Shown piece after piece: positions 27,147 through 35,814 of a DNA stretch of 64,000 bases. The DNA is from Streptomyces fructofermentans (lineage in GTDB: Bacteria > Actinomycetota > Actinomycetes > Streptomycetales > Streptomycetaceae), in NCBI RefSeq assembly GCF_014651055.1, contig NZ_BMWD01000005.1, positions 140,688 through 204,687 on the forward strand, read 5' to 3'. Positions within the stretch are counted from its first letter, which is position 1. Each line of letters opens with the position of its first letter. Below the pieces are notes generated by a model, which saw only the letters and a list, made by a program, of their open reading frames with translations, made no database searches and had not been told where the DNA came from. Both the position numbers and the translations under genes were made by a program.

Positions 27147-28139
27147 TCAGTCCTGTCGCTCCCGGGCCACCCAGCCCCGCTCGTACGCGTGCCAGCCGAG
27201 CTGGAGCCGGGTCGTCACGCCCGCCAGTTCCATCAGCCGTTTGACCCGGCGCTGCACGGTCCGCAGGCCCAGGTCGAGCTGTTTCGCCACGCTCGCGTCG
27301 GTCAGCCCGGCCAGCAGCAGGGAGAGGATCTCCAGATCCGGCCCGTCCGGCCCGTCCGGCCCCTCCTCGACGAATTCGCCGGGCGCGCCGAGCCGCAGCG
27401 GCAGCGCGGTGCGCCAGACGGCCTCGAAGAGGCCCGACAGCGATTCCAGCAGGCCGCTGGCGTGCACCACGAGCGCGGCGGGCTCCAGGGTCCGCGAGGT
27501 CAGCGGCACCAGGGCGAGCGTCCGGTCGGCGATCACCAGCTTGGTCGGCACCGTGTCCACGACCCGCACCTGCTCGTCGCGGCCGAGCGCGGCGGACAGT
27601 TCGGTGATGCCGTTCGGCAGGTCCAGGACCGAGCGTTCCACGACCACGCGGTAGCGGACCCCGCGGTGCGCCGCCTGCTCCTCGGCGTCGTTCTCCGTCC
27701 CGGAGACGACCGAGGGCCTGCCCGTGACCAGCGCGCACACCTCGTCGCCGGCCCCGAGCTGGAGCTGGAGGAAGCGCTGCGCGACCGCCGCCGCGCCGGT
27801 CACCACCTCGACCAGGTCGTGCACCGCGGGCTCGGCGGCCAGGGCCCGGTACTCCTCGGCGAGCAGCGCGGCCGTCATCTCGGCCCGGTCCAGCTCGTGG
27901 CGCCGCTGGGTGAGCAGGGCGCCGAGCGCGACCCCGGGCGGCGCCGCCACCCAGCGTCCGGGGCGGGCCGACGACTGGGCCGCGAGGCCGTGCCGCTCCA
28001 GTCCGCGCAGCGCGCGCTCGGTGTCGTGCTCGCCGAGCGTGAGCCGTCGTGCGAGGTCGGGCACGTCGGCGGCGCCCACGGACACCAGGGCCCGGTAAGC
28101 CGACTCGTGCGTGCCGTCCAGACCTATCGCTCCCAGCAT
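27147..28139 (-). CDS. LuxR-type regulator with TrmB-like N-terminus
   Basis: A 330-residue DNA-binding protein of a type abundant in Streptomyces. The N-terminal winged helix (VPDLARRLTLGEHDTERALRGLERHGL, cited as VPDLARRLTLG and TERALRGLE) resembles TrmB. The middle resembles a ligand or PLD-like domain. The C-terminal LuxR helix-turn-helix is about residues 275-325 (LSLLLAGLTDASVAKQLDLG, then TVQRRVKRLM). ATG at 28139. A GPDGPDGPD triplication precedes the LuxR domain. The target is unknown. Confidence 0.83.
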   Translation of the reverse strand: MLGAIGLDGTHESAYRALVSVGAADVPDLARRLTLGEHDTERALRGLERHGLAAQSSARPGRWVAAPPGVALGALLTQRRHELDRAEMTAALLAEEYRALAAEPAVHDLVEVVTGAAAVAQRFLQLQLGAGDEVCALVTGRPSVVSGTENDAEEQAAHRGVRYRVVVERSVLDLPNGITELSAALGRDEQVRVVDTVPTKLVIADRTLALVPLTSRTLEPAALVVHASGLLESLSGLFEAVWRTALPLRLGAPGEFVEEGPDGPDGPDLEILSLLLAGLTDASVAKQLDLGLRTVQRRVKRLMELAGVTTRLQLGWHAYERGWVARERQD

Positions 28140-28675
28140 GCGGCGACGCCCCTCCCCGAAAGACCGGCCGTGGCGGAAATGGGCCACGGCGTAAAACCGC
28201 CTCGGCACATCATCGCCGCACCCCGCGTCCTTCTGCCAAGGTGGCGCCACCGCGGTGCGACGTGCCGCCCGGTGAACGTCCGCCCGTGCGAGGGCGGTCG
28301 TGGACCGGGCTGCGGGCTTCCTCCGCGCGGTCCCGACCCGGGCCGTGCGCGTGGCAGGCGGTGTCCGAGGTCCGGGAGGACCGTGCGGGCGCGGCCCCTC
28401 GGGCCGCTCCCGGACGGCGACCCGTCCACCCCGTCCCGGGGAGGCGGCCGCCCCGCACCGCACCGGCCGGCTCCGGAAGGGGCGCGGCCGCACAGAGCGT
28501 GACCCCGGGCCCGACCCACTGGGCCGGCCAGGGGTCGCACCGGCGCCGCCGGGCGGTTCTCCCGTGGGGGGTGGGACCGTCCGGCGGTCCGCCATTACCG
28601 TGCGAACCCGAACCCGTGGCCGGTTTTTCCGGATGCACCGTTTTCATCCGGCCCGGGCGGTGGACAATTATGGGC
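28140..28675. other. Intergenic region, LuxR-type gene / PP2C-like gene
   Basis: A 536-bp divergent region. The first 100 bp beside the LuxR-type gene and the last 70 bp before the PP2C-like gene are relatively AT-rich and probably hold the promoters. The middle is GC-rich. I see no gene and no convincing operator. Confidence 0.4.
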
Positions 28676-30994
28676 ATGAGCCATCAGGGGGAGAGGCCCA
28701 CCGGTCAAGAGGACGACTGGTGGCGGCAGTTGTACGACGACGCCACGGGGGACACGGGGCCCGCAGCCGCGGCCGACTCCCTCGACGACCGGTTCGCCTC
28801 GGCGGCGGACACCGTGGCCGGGGCCGAGGACGCTCCCCCGGACGCGCCCGTCACGGGGCAGGGTGTCCCCCCGCCCCGGACACGGACGCCGTTCGAGGAG
28901 TGGGGCCGCCGGCCGGTGGACGGACCGGCGCCCGCTCCCCGGCGGCCGTCGGGCGGGCCGCGTCCGGCGGGACCGGGCGGAACCGCCGGCGACGGGCCCC
29001 CGGCCGCGGGGCCGCCCGTCGGGCCCGCGGGCAGTGGATCGGGGACGCCGGGGCCGGTGGCCGGCTGGGCGGCCCACGGGCCGTGGACGGACGCCCCCCG
29101 AGGACTCGCGGGTCCGGCACCGGACACCGGAGCGGGAGCCGCGCCCCCGACCGGACCCGGGCACGGCCCGGGTCCGCGCGCGGGCACGGGGCCAGGGCGC
29201 GCCGGCGGGTCAGGACCCGGCCCCGGGGCCGCCGGTCCGGGCGGTGCGGCCTGGTCGGGTGCGGACGGTGCCGGAAGTGGCGCAGGTTCCGGGCCCCACG
29301 GTTCCGGGACCCGGCAGGACGGGGACGGTCCGGGGCGCGGGGCCGCCCCGGCGGCCGGCTCGTGGGCGGACGGTTCGCGCCGTGGCGCCCCGCCCGGGGC
29401 ACGACCGGGTGCGGACGCGTCCGGACGGGCCCCCGAGGACCCGCCGGGTGACGGTCCGGGGGCCGGAGGGTCCCCGGACGACACACTGGGGCGCAGCGGG
29501 CTGCGGCGGCAGCCGGCCCCGTGGGAGGCGCCGCCGCCCGTGTCCCGGGGCCCCGCGTCCTTCCCGCCCGGCCCCAACCCGCCGCCGGTCCCGGACACGG
29601 GCCCCCGTGGCGGCGGACCCGCCGGACCGTCCGGCGGCGCGATCCCCCCTGCCCGGGTTCCGTACCCGCGCTCCGCCCCCTCGGTGCCACCGGCCTCCCC
29701 GCCGCCGCCCTCCGCACCGGCCCCCGGCCCGCGGTCGGCCGCCGGGGACGACCGGGAACCGCACCCGCGGGCCGCAGCGGGCCGGGTGCCCGAACCGCCC
29801 GCGGCGCCCCCCACGGACACCGCTGCGCCCGAGTGGCCGCCACGGCCGGCGGGCCGCCCCGCCGCCGGCCCTCCGCCCCCGGAGGAGCCCAAGGCGGTGG
29901 CCGAGTCCGGCGGGAGGCCCGCCGGGCCCGGTCCGGGCGACCCGTACGGCCCCTCAGCCACCCTGGTCGACGCCCCGCAGGGCACCGGCCGGGGGTCGGA
30001 CCCGCCGGCCGTCCCGGAGGCCCCCGGCCCCGTCGGCCACGTCGGATCCGGACCGCCCACCTACGACGCGGAGCCCACGGCCCTGCCCGCCGCCGACCCG
30101 GACGCCCTCGACGACCTCGTGCCGGACACCGTGCTGGACGGCGCCTCCTACGGGACCTGCGTCCTGCGGGCCGCGTCCGTGCGGGGCGACTCGGCGCGCT
30201 ACCGGGGCGAACCCCGCAGGGACGCCCTGCTCACCGCGCGCTTCGGCACCGGCGACGGAGCCCTCCTGCTCGTCGCCATGGCGACCGGGGCCCGTGCGAC
30301 ACCGGGGGCGCACCGCGCAGCCGCCGAGGCATGCAGGTGGATCGGGCGGGCCGTGGGGCGCAGCCACGCACGGCTGGCGGAGGACATCAGGGCCGCCAGA
30401 CGGGGCGACCTGAAGTCGGGACTGCACCGGCTCACCGACCGGAGCCTGGGCAGACTGCGCGCCAGCGCCGCCGAGCAGGGCGTCGAACCCGAGGAGTACA
30501 CCGCGGGCCTGCGCTGCCTGCTGCTGCCCGCCGACCCCGAGTGCCGTACGCGCGTCTTCTTCGGGGTCGGAGCGGGCGGCCTCTTCCGGCTGCGCGACGG
30601 CGAGTGGCAGGACATCGAGCCGCGCGTCGCCGACACCGCGGGCGAGCCCGTCGTCGGCTTCGGCTCACTGCCGCACGAGAGCCCCGCGGGCGACCGCCTG
30701 ACCATGGACCTGGGCATCACCACACCCCCGAGCCCCTACGAGCCGGCCCCCGAGCCGCCCGCGCGCGACCCCTTCCGCTTCCGCGCGTCCGTCGCCCGGC
30801 CGGGCGACACCCTCCTGCTGTGCACCGGGGGCCTGGCCGACCCCCTGCGCGGCGAACCACGCCTGGTCGAGCACCTCTCCTCCCGCTGGTCGGGCGGCGG
30901 GGCGCCCGGTCTCGCGGCCTTCCTCGCGGACACGCAGGTCCGGGTCAAGGGGTACGCCGACGACCGGACGGCCGCCGCCGTCTGGGAGGCGTGA
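28676..30994 (+). CDS. PP2C-like phosphatase-domain protein with long disordered N-terminus
   Basis: A 772-residue protein. Residues 1-30 (EDDWWRQLYDDAT) are a conserved start, about 30-490 are extremely Gly/Pro/Ala-rich and predicted disordered, and 500-772 form a PP2C-type fold: GDSARYRGEPRRDALLTARFG, LLLVAMATGARATPG and GDTLLLCTGGLADPL match the strands that carry metal aspartates in PP2C. The canonical DG-H-G metal motif is altered to MATGARATPGAH, so catalysis is doubtful. ATG at 28676 (28670 also possible). No membrane helix. It may be a regulatory pseudo-phosphatase partner of the Ser/Thr kinases. Confidence 0.75.
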   Translation: MSHQGERPTGQEDDWWRQLYDDATGDTGPAAAADSLDDRFASAADTVAGAEDAPPDAPVTGQGVPPPRTRTPFEEWGRRPVDGPAPAPRRPSGGPRPAGPGGTAGDGPPAAGPPVGPAGSGSGTPGPVAGWAAHGPWTDAPRGLAGPAPDTGAGAAPPTGPGHGPGPRAGTGPGRAGGSGPGPGAAGPGGAAWSGADGAGSGAGSGPHGSGTRQDGDGPGRGAAPAAGSWADGSRRGAPPGARPGADASGRAPEDPPGDGPGAGGSPDDTLGRSGLRRQPAPWEAPPPVSRGPASFPPGPNPPPVPDTGPRGGGPAGPSGGAIPPARVPYPRSAPSVPPASPPPPSAPAPGPRSAAGDDREPHPRAAAGRVPEPPAAPPTDTAAPEWPPRPAGRPAAGPPPPEEPKAVAESGGRPAGPGPGDPYGPSATLVDAPQGTGRGSDPPAVPEAPGPVGHVGSGPPTYDAEPTALPAADPDALDDLVPDTVLDGASYGTCVLRAASVRGDSARYRGEPRRDALLTARFGTGDGALLLVAMATGARATPGAHRAAAEACRWIGRAVGRSHARLAEDIRAARRGDLKSGLHRLTDRSLGRLRASAAEQGVEPEEYTAGLRCLLLPADPECRTRVFFGVGAGGLFRLRDGEWQDIEPRVADTAGEPVVGFGSLPHESPAGDRLTMDLGITTPPSPYEPAPEPPARDPFRFRASVARPGDTLLLCTGGLADPLRGEPRLVEHLSSRWSGGGAPGLAAFLADTQVRVKGYADDRTAAAVWEA

Positions 30995-31059
30995 CCGCGC
31001 CCTGTGTGGATTCATGGAACACGAGAGGGATCCCGGGACAGCCGAGGAGCGCGTGACCC

Positions 31060-32802
31060 ATGGCCAAGCAGAACGTCGCCGAGCAGTTCGTCGACATCCT
31101 CGTCCGCGCGGGGGTGAAACGCCTGTACGGAGTCGTCGGCGACAGCCTCAACCCTGTCGTCGACGCCATCCGGCGCAACTCCGCGATCGACTGGATCCAC
31201 GTCCGCCACGAGGAGACGGCCGCCTTCGCGGCGGGCGCCGAGGCCCAGGTCACCGGTTCCCTCGCCGCCTGCGCGGGTTCCTGCGGCCCCGGCAACCTCC
31301 ACCTCATCAACGGCCTCTACGACGCCCACCGCTCCATGGCCCCGGTGCTCGCCCTCGCCTCGCACATCCCGTCAGGCGAGATCGGGCTCGGCTACTTCCA
31401 GGAGACGCATCCCGACCGGCTGTTCCGCGACTGCAGCCACTACAGCGAGATGATCTCCAACCCGAGGCAGATGCCCCGGCTGCTGCACACCGCCATCCAG
31501 CACGCGGTCGGACGCAACGGCGTCAGCGTGGTGACGCTGCCCGGCGACATCGCCGACCGGCCCGCCCCGGACAAGGCCGTCGAGACGGCGCTGGTCACCT
31601 CACGGCCCAGTGTCCGCCCGGGCGACACGGAGATCGACGCACTCGCCGCGATGATCGACGAGGCCGACCGGGTCACCCTGTTCTGCGGGAGCGGCACGGC
31701 GGGCGCGCACGCCGAGGTCATGGAGTTCGCCGAGAAGGTCAAGTCCCCGGTGGCGCACGCCCTGCGCGGGAAGGAGTGGATCCAGTACGACAACCCGTAC
31801 GACGTCGGAATGAGCGGCCTGCTGGGCTACGGCGCCGCGTACGAGGCGACCCACGAGTGCGACCTGCTGATCCTGCTGGGCACCGACTTCCCGTACAGCG
31901 CCTTCCTGCCCGACGACGTCAGGATCGTCCAGGTCGACGTGCGGCCCGAACACCTCGGCCGGCGCTCGAAGCTGGACCTCGCGGTGTGGGGCGACGTGAA
32001 GGAGACCCTGCGCTGCCTCACCCCGAAGGTGAGCCCCAAGAGCAGCCGCCGCTTCCTCGACAAGATGCTGAAGAAGCACGCCGACGCGCTCGAGGGCGTC
32101 GTCAAGGCGTACACGCGCAAGGTCGAGAAGCACGTCCCGATCCATCCCGAGTACGTCGCCTCCGTGCTGGACGAACTCGCCGACGACGACGCGGTGTTCA
32201 CCGTCGACACCGGCATGTGCAATGTCTGGGCGGCCCGTTACATCTCGCCGAACGGACGCCGCCGCATCATCGGCTCCTTCTCGCACGGCTCGATGGCGAA
32301 CGCGCTGCCGCAGGCCGTCGGAGCCCAGTTCACCGACCGGGGGCGCCAGGTCGTCTCGATGTCGGGGGACGGCGGATTCTCCATGCTGATGGGCGACTTC
32401 CTCACCCTCGTCCAGTACGACCTGCCGGTGAAGGTCGTCCTCTTCAACAACTCGTCCCTGGGCATGGTCGAGTTGGAGATGCTGGTCGCCGGACTGCCGT
32501 CCTACGGGACCACCAACAGGAACCCCGACTTCGCCGCCGTCGCCCGGGCCTGCGGCGCCTACGGGGTGCGCGTCGAGAAGCCCAAGCAGCTCGCGGGCGC
32601 GCTGAAGGACGCCTTCCGGCACAAGGGCCCCGCGCTCGTGGACGTCGTCACCGACCCGAACGCCCTGTCCATCCCGCCGAGGATCAGCGCCGACATGGTG
32701 ACGGGCTTCGCCCTCTCGGCGTCGAAGATCGTCCTCGACGGAGGGGTCGGCCGCATGCTCCAGATGGCCCGCTCCAACCTGCGCAACGTGCCCCGGCCCT
32801 GA
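31060..32802 (+). CDS. poxB: Pyruvate oxidase / pyruvate dehydrogenase (quinone), ThDP-dependent
   Basis: Peripheral membrane flavoenzyme that decarboxylates pyruvate to acetate and passes electrons to quinone. It is 580 residues with the three domains of the family: the N-terminal pyrimidine-binding domain with catalytic Glu in HEETAAFAAG, a central FAD domain, and a C-terminal ThDP domain with GDGGFSM...NNSSLGM, the ThDP-Mg motif. The C-terminal 20 residues (GRMLQMARSNL) resemble the amphipathic lipid-activation helix. The ATG at 31060 has GAGGAG upstream. It could instead be another ThDP enzyme, but overall order and length fit PoxB best. Confidence 0.87.
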   Translation: MAKQNVAEQFVDILVRAGVKRLYGVVGDSLNPVVDAIRRNSAIDWIHVRHEETAAFAAGAEAQVTGSLAACAGSCGPGNLHLINGLYDAHRSMAPVLALASHIPSGEIGLGYFQETHPDRLFRDCSHYSEMISNPRQMPRLLHTAIQHAVGRNGVSVVTLPGDIADRPAPDKAVETALVTSRPSVRPGDTEIDALAAMIDEADRVTLFCGSGTAGAHAEVMEFAEKVKSPVAHALRGKEWIQYDNPYDVGMSGLLGYGAAYEATHECDLLILLGTDFPYSAFLPDDVRIVQVDVRPEHLGRRSKLDLAVWGDVKETLRCLTPKVSPKSSRRFLDKMLKKHADALEGVVKAYTRKVEKHVPIHPEYVASVLDELADDDAVFTVDTGMCNVWAARYISPNGRRRIIGSFSHGSMANALPQAVGAQFTDRGRQVVSMSGDGGFSMLMGDFLTLVQYDLPVKVVLFNNSSLGMVELEMLVAGLPSYGTTNRNPDFAAVARACGAYGVRVEKPKQLAGALKDAFRHKGPALVDVVTDPNALSIPPRISADMVTGFALSASKIVLDGGVGRMLQMARSNLRNVPRP

Positions 32803-32859
32803 GCCCGGCCGCGCCCCGACCCGTGCCGTGCCTCCGCCCACCGCCCCTGTGCCCGCGCG

Positions 32860-34659
32860 TCAGTCGGACCAGGGGCTCCAGTGGCGGCCGGACGTGTCGT
32901 AGGCGTACCGGGGCAGTCCCCCGATGCCGCTGGTACGGAAGGGGCGGCCGCCGTCGTCGACGCGCACGGTGCCGGTGCGGCCCTGCGAGGACCAGTCGAG
33001 CTCCAGGTACCAGCGGCAGTCGCAGGCCTTCGTCCCGGCGGTGACCAGCAGCACCTCCGGGTCCTCGTCGGAGACCCGGTACGGCATCCGCATCGCGGGG
33101 ATCGGGCTGCCGGCGTCGCTGCCCGCGAGCGACCGGACGACGGGCCGGTCCCTGTCCAGGTCGACGGAGAAGGAGCGCGGGGTGAGGGAGCCGCCGCAGC
33201 CCTCGTTCATCGCGAACACATTGCCCCGCACGGGGGCGGAGCGGCCGACCACACGCACGCGCAGCTCCTCCAGGACGACGGCGGTGGAGGACCGGCCCTG
33301 CACCGAGATCCGTACGACCGTCTCGCCCCCGTGCACCGCGTTCTGTGTCGCCGCCCAGGCTCCGGCGTCCTGAGCGGCAGGGGGCGGCGGCACCCGGTCG
33401 GGTTCCTTGCCGATGACGTAGTCGTGGTCGCAACCGAGCGACCACACCTGCGAGTTCGCGGTCCAGGTGAGCGGCACGGCGGCGGTGCCGGTGCCGTTCG
33501 CCGTCGCCTTGCCCGAGGGGCGGGCGGACGGCCCGGAGGGGGACGGCGACGCCTTCGTGCCCGGCTCCGGTGAGGACGAGGGGCCGGTGGCGGTGGGGGA
33601 GCCGATCCCGGACGGGTTCCGGGGCCCGGCCGGGGCCGAGGTGGCCGGGGCACGCCCCGGGGCCCGCCCGGTGTCGTCGGAGGACCCGCCGGCGGTCAGG
33701 GCCGACAGGCCGCCGATCGTGACGAGCAGGGTGGCGGCCGCGGCCGCCGCGACGGCGAACCTCCGCCGGTGGCGGCCCGACGGCGGACGGGACTCGGGGC
33801 CGGGCCCGTCGGCGGAGGGCACGGCCGGGCGCGCGGGAGCATCCGCACGCGCGGCACCCGCCCCGCGCCCGCTCTCCCCGCCGGGCCCGCGGCCCCGCGT
33901 TGGGCTCCCGTCACGCGAACCGCCCTCGGCGCCTCCGCCCTCCGCGCCTCCGCCCTCCGCGCTTGCGCCGCCGGCGCATCCGCCATCCGCGTCTCCGCGC
34001 TCCGAACTTCCGTGCTCCCCGCCGGAGGGGCCGTCCGAGGCGCGGTCCTCCCCGCCGGAGACGCCCGCCACGGGCGGGGCCTCCCCGCCGGACTCGGTGG
34101 GCCCGTGCTCCTCGGCGGACCCGGGCCCCGCACCCGAGTCCTCCCCGCCGCCGGAGCTGCCGGAGCTGCCGGAGCCGTCCGCCGGGCCTCGGCCCTCTCC
34201 GCGGGACTCGCCGTCAGAGGTCCCGTCCACCCCGCCGGAGGCACCCCGCGCGGCCCCGCCAGGGGCGTCGGGGGCCGCGTTCCCGTCCGCGCCGCCGGGG
34301 GCTTGCCCGTCCGACGGCTCGGGCCCCGCCGCGGCCGGCTCCTGCGACGGGTCCCCGCTGCCGGCCGGGCCGGAGCCCTCCGGAGCAGCGGACGTCCTGG
34401 GCCGCTGCCGTGCCGCGACGGCCGACATCCAGCGGCGGTGCAGCTCGATCCGCTCCTCCGGAGTGGCCCCGCAGTGCACGGCGAACCGCTCCACCGGCGC
34501 GAAGTCCAGCGGCACCGCCTCACCGGCGCAGTAGCGGTGCAGTGTCGAGGTGTTCATCGGCACCCGGCGCGCGAGGGCGCCGTAACTGCGGTCGGTGCGC
34601 GCCTTCAGACCCCTCAGCAGCGCGGCGAACCGCTCGACGTCCTCGTCCCGAGTCGACAC
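32860..34659 (-). CDS. Membrane-anchored XRE-like protein with extracytoplasmic domain
   Basis: A 599-residue protein. Residues 5-80 are an XRE-like helix-turn-helix (YGALARRVPMNTSTLHRYC). Residues 88-295 are a Gly/Ser/Glu-rich disordered stretch with GGGAEGG repeats. The membrane helix spans about 301-323. A Ser/Pro linker runs to about 390, and 395-599 is a beta-rich outside domain with six or more cysteines (C410, C488, KACDC). Topology places DNA binding inside and a sensor outside. The GTG at 34659 has GGGGA upstream. It is divergent from the secreted PknH-like protein, with a 12-bp inverted repeat between them. A one-component surface sensor is inferred. Confidence 0.78.
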   Translation of the reverse strand: MSTRDEDVERFAALLRGLKARTDRSYGALARRVPMNTSTLHRYCAGEAVPLDFAPVERFAVHCGATPEERIELHRRWMSAVAARQRPRTSAAPEGSGPAGSGDPSQEPAAAGPEPSDGQAPGGADGNAAPDAPGGAARGASGGVDGTSDGESRGEGRGPADGSGSSGSSGGGEDSGAGPGSAEEHGPTESGGEAPPVAGVSGGEDRASDGPSGGEHGSSERGDADGGCAGGASAEGGGAEGGGAEGGSRDGSPTRGRGPGGESGRGAGAARADAPARPAVPSADGPGPESRPPSGRHRRRFAVAAAAAATLLVTIGGLSALTAGGSSDDTGRAPGRAPATSAPAGPRNPSGIGSPTATGPSSSPEPGTKASPSPSGPSARPSGKATANGTGTAAVPLTWTANSQVWSLGCDHDYVIGKEPDRVPPPPAAQDAGAWAATQNAVHGGETVVRISVQGRSSTAVVLEELRVRVVGRSAPVRGNVFAMNEGCGGSLTPRSFSVDLDRDRPVVRSLAGSDAGSPIPAMRMPYRVSDEDPEVLLVTAGTKACDCRWYLELDWSSQGRTGTVRVDDGGRPFRTSGIGGLPRYAYDTSGRHWSPWSD

Positions 34660-34717
34660 GGTGTCCCCGTCCTCGTCGTCGCCCCTGCCCGAAGAGGCGT
34701 GTCCCGTCCGCGGAGGG

Positions 34718-34761
34718 CATCCCAGCCCTCCATGTACCTGCACGTCAGAAGGGCTGGGATG
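34718..34761. promoter_or_regulatory. Perfect 12-bp inverted repeat in the divergent region
   Basis: CATCCCAGCCCT (34718-34729) and its exact complement AGGGCTGGGATG (34750-34761) are separated by 20 bp, inside the 313-bp gap between the XRE-like gene and the secreted-protein gene. The arms' centres are 32 bp apart, three helical turns, so it may be a looped operator pair; a hairpin in the 5' leader of either gene is the alternative. Confidence 0.55.
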
Positions 34762-34901
34762 GTTCCACGGGGGTGGATCCGGCGCGGCCCGTTGCGCCCG
34801 CCCCGAGTGACGGCTGATGCTTCTGGTGTCGCACCGAGCGCCGCCGGACCGACCACCCGGTGGCCGTCCACGACGGACCTCGCGACCACCGAACCCACTT
34901 C

Positions 34902-34964
34902 GAAACAGCCGAAACAGCCAACACAGCCGAAACGGCCAACACAGCCGACACGGCCAAAACAGGG
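34902..34964 (+). repeat. Seven copies of a 9-bp repeat in a 5' leader
   Basis: Units read GAAACAGCC, GAAACAGCC, AACACAGCC, GAAACGGCC, AACACAGCC, GACACGGCC and AAAACAGGG. The last unit runs into the Shine-Dalgarno (AGGGGGA) of the gene at 34973. The tract is much richer in A than its surroundings. Confidence 0.8.
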
Positions 34965-34972
34965 GGACACCC

Positions 34973-35605
34973 ATGCCCACGCACACCCGAGCCGTCGCGT
35001 TCACCGCCGTCGCAGCCGCGGGCCTCGCACTCGCCACGGCACTCGCCGGCCCGGCCGGCGCCGCGCCGGGCGCCGCGGCGAGCGCCCAGCCCAAGCCCAA
35101 GTTCCTGTCCGCCTCGCAGCTGCCCCCGCACCCCTCGTCCGCCTGGACGGCGGGCAAGGTCACGGACGGCGTCCCCGACGAGCTGCGGTTCTGCCTGGAG
35201 GACATCCTCCCCGGCTACGACTCCCGCTACCGGCAGTTCTGGACGGACCTCGACACCGGAGCCCGCCAGCTCACCTTCGTCGTCGGCAGCAACACCAAGG
35301 CGAAGGCGCTCGCCGCGGGCCTCAAGAAGGAGATCCGGTCGTGCGCCGCACGCGCCGAGCAGTCCGACCCGGAGGTCGAGGCCACCCTCAGGAGCTACGG
35401 CACGCTGCCGGTCGAGGAGGGCGCCAGTGTGTACGGCCTGCACACCGAGACCTCGTGGGGGGCGAACGACATCCACCTCCTGTCGGTCGGGCGTGACGGG
35501 AAGGCCGTCACGGTCGTGGACTGGGGGCAGATGGGCGGCTTCGCGGACGCTCCGGTGAAGGCGTTCAAGAAGACCACGACCACCGCGGTCAACAAGCTGT
35601 ACTGA
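34973..35605 (+). CDS. Secreted protein resembling the PknH extracellular sensor domain
   Basis: A 210-residue exported protein. The signal peptide is about residues 1-31 (ALAGPAGA-AP). The mature part (SAWTAGKVTDGVPDELRFC, then YDSRYRQFWTDLDTGARQLT) has the flavour of the PknH-sensor family, including a cysteine pair (C75 and C124 approximately) that could form a disulfide. The ATG at 34973 has AGGGGGA 6 bp upstream. A nonanucleotide repeat tract precedes it and a very strong terminator follows. It may bind a wall component or ligand for the neighbouring kinase; this is inference. Confidence 0.7.
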   Translation: MPTHTRAVAFTAVAAAGLALATALAGPAGAAPGAAASAQPKPKFLSASQLPPHPSSAWTAGKVTDGVPDELRFCLEDILPGYDSRYRQFWTDLDTGARQLTFVVGSNTKAKALAAGLKKEIRSCAARAEQSDPEVEATLRSYGTLPVEEGASVYGLHTETSWGANDIHLLSVGRDGKAVTVVDWGQMGGFADAPVKAFKKTTTTAVNKLY

Positions 35606-35621
35606 CCCGGCGTCACCCACT

Positions 35622-35661
35622 GGGGCCGCCCTCCCGCCACGGGGGTCGGGAGGGCGGCCCC
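35622..35661 (+). terminator. Strong terminator after the secreted-protein gene
   Basis: A perfect 15-bp stem (35622-35636 with 35647-35661) and a 10-nt loop, beginning 17 bp after the stop. Confidence 0.8.
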
Positions 35662-35814
35662 CGCACGGCGCCCGGAGATCCGGAACCAGTGGGTCCGTCG
35701 GTCGTGCGAAGGGCCCGCGACGGGCCGCGCGTGCCCGTTCGGGCCGCCGTCGGCGGCGGTCCGCGCGGTTGATCCCCCACTAGAATTCGGGTGACCGAAC
35801 CGGGGGAGACCACT

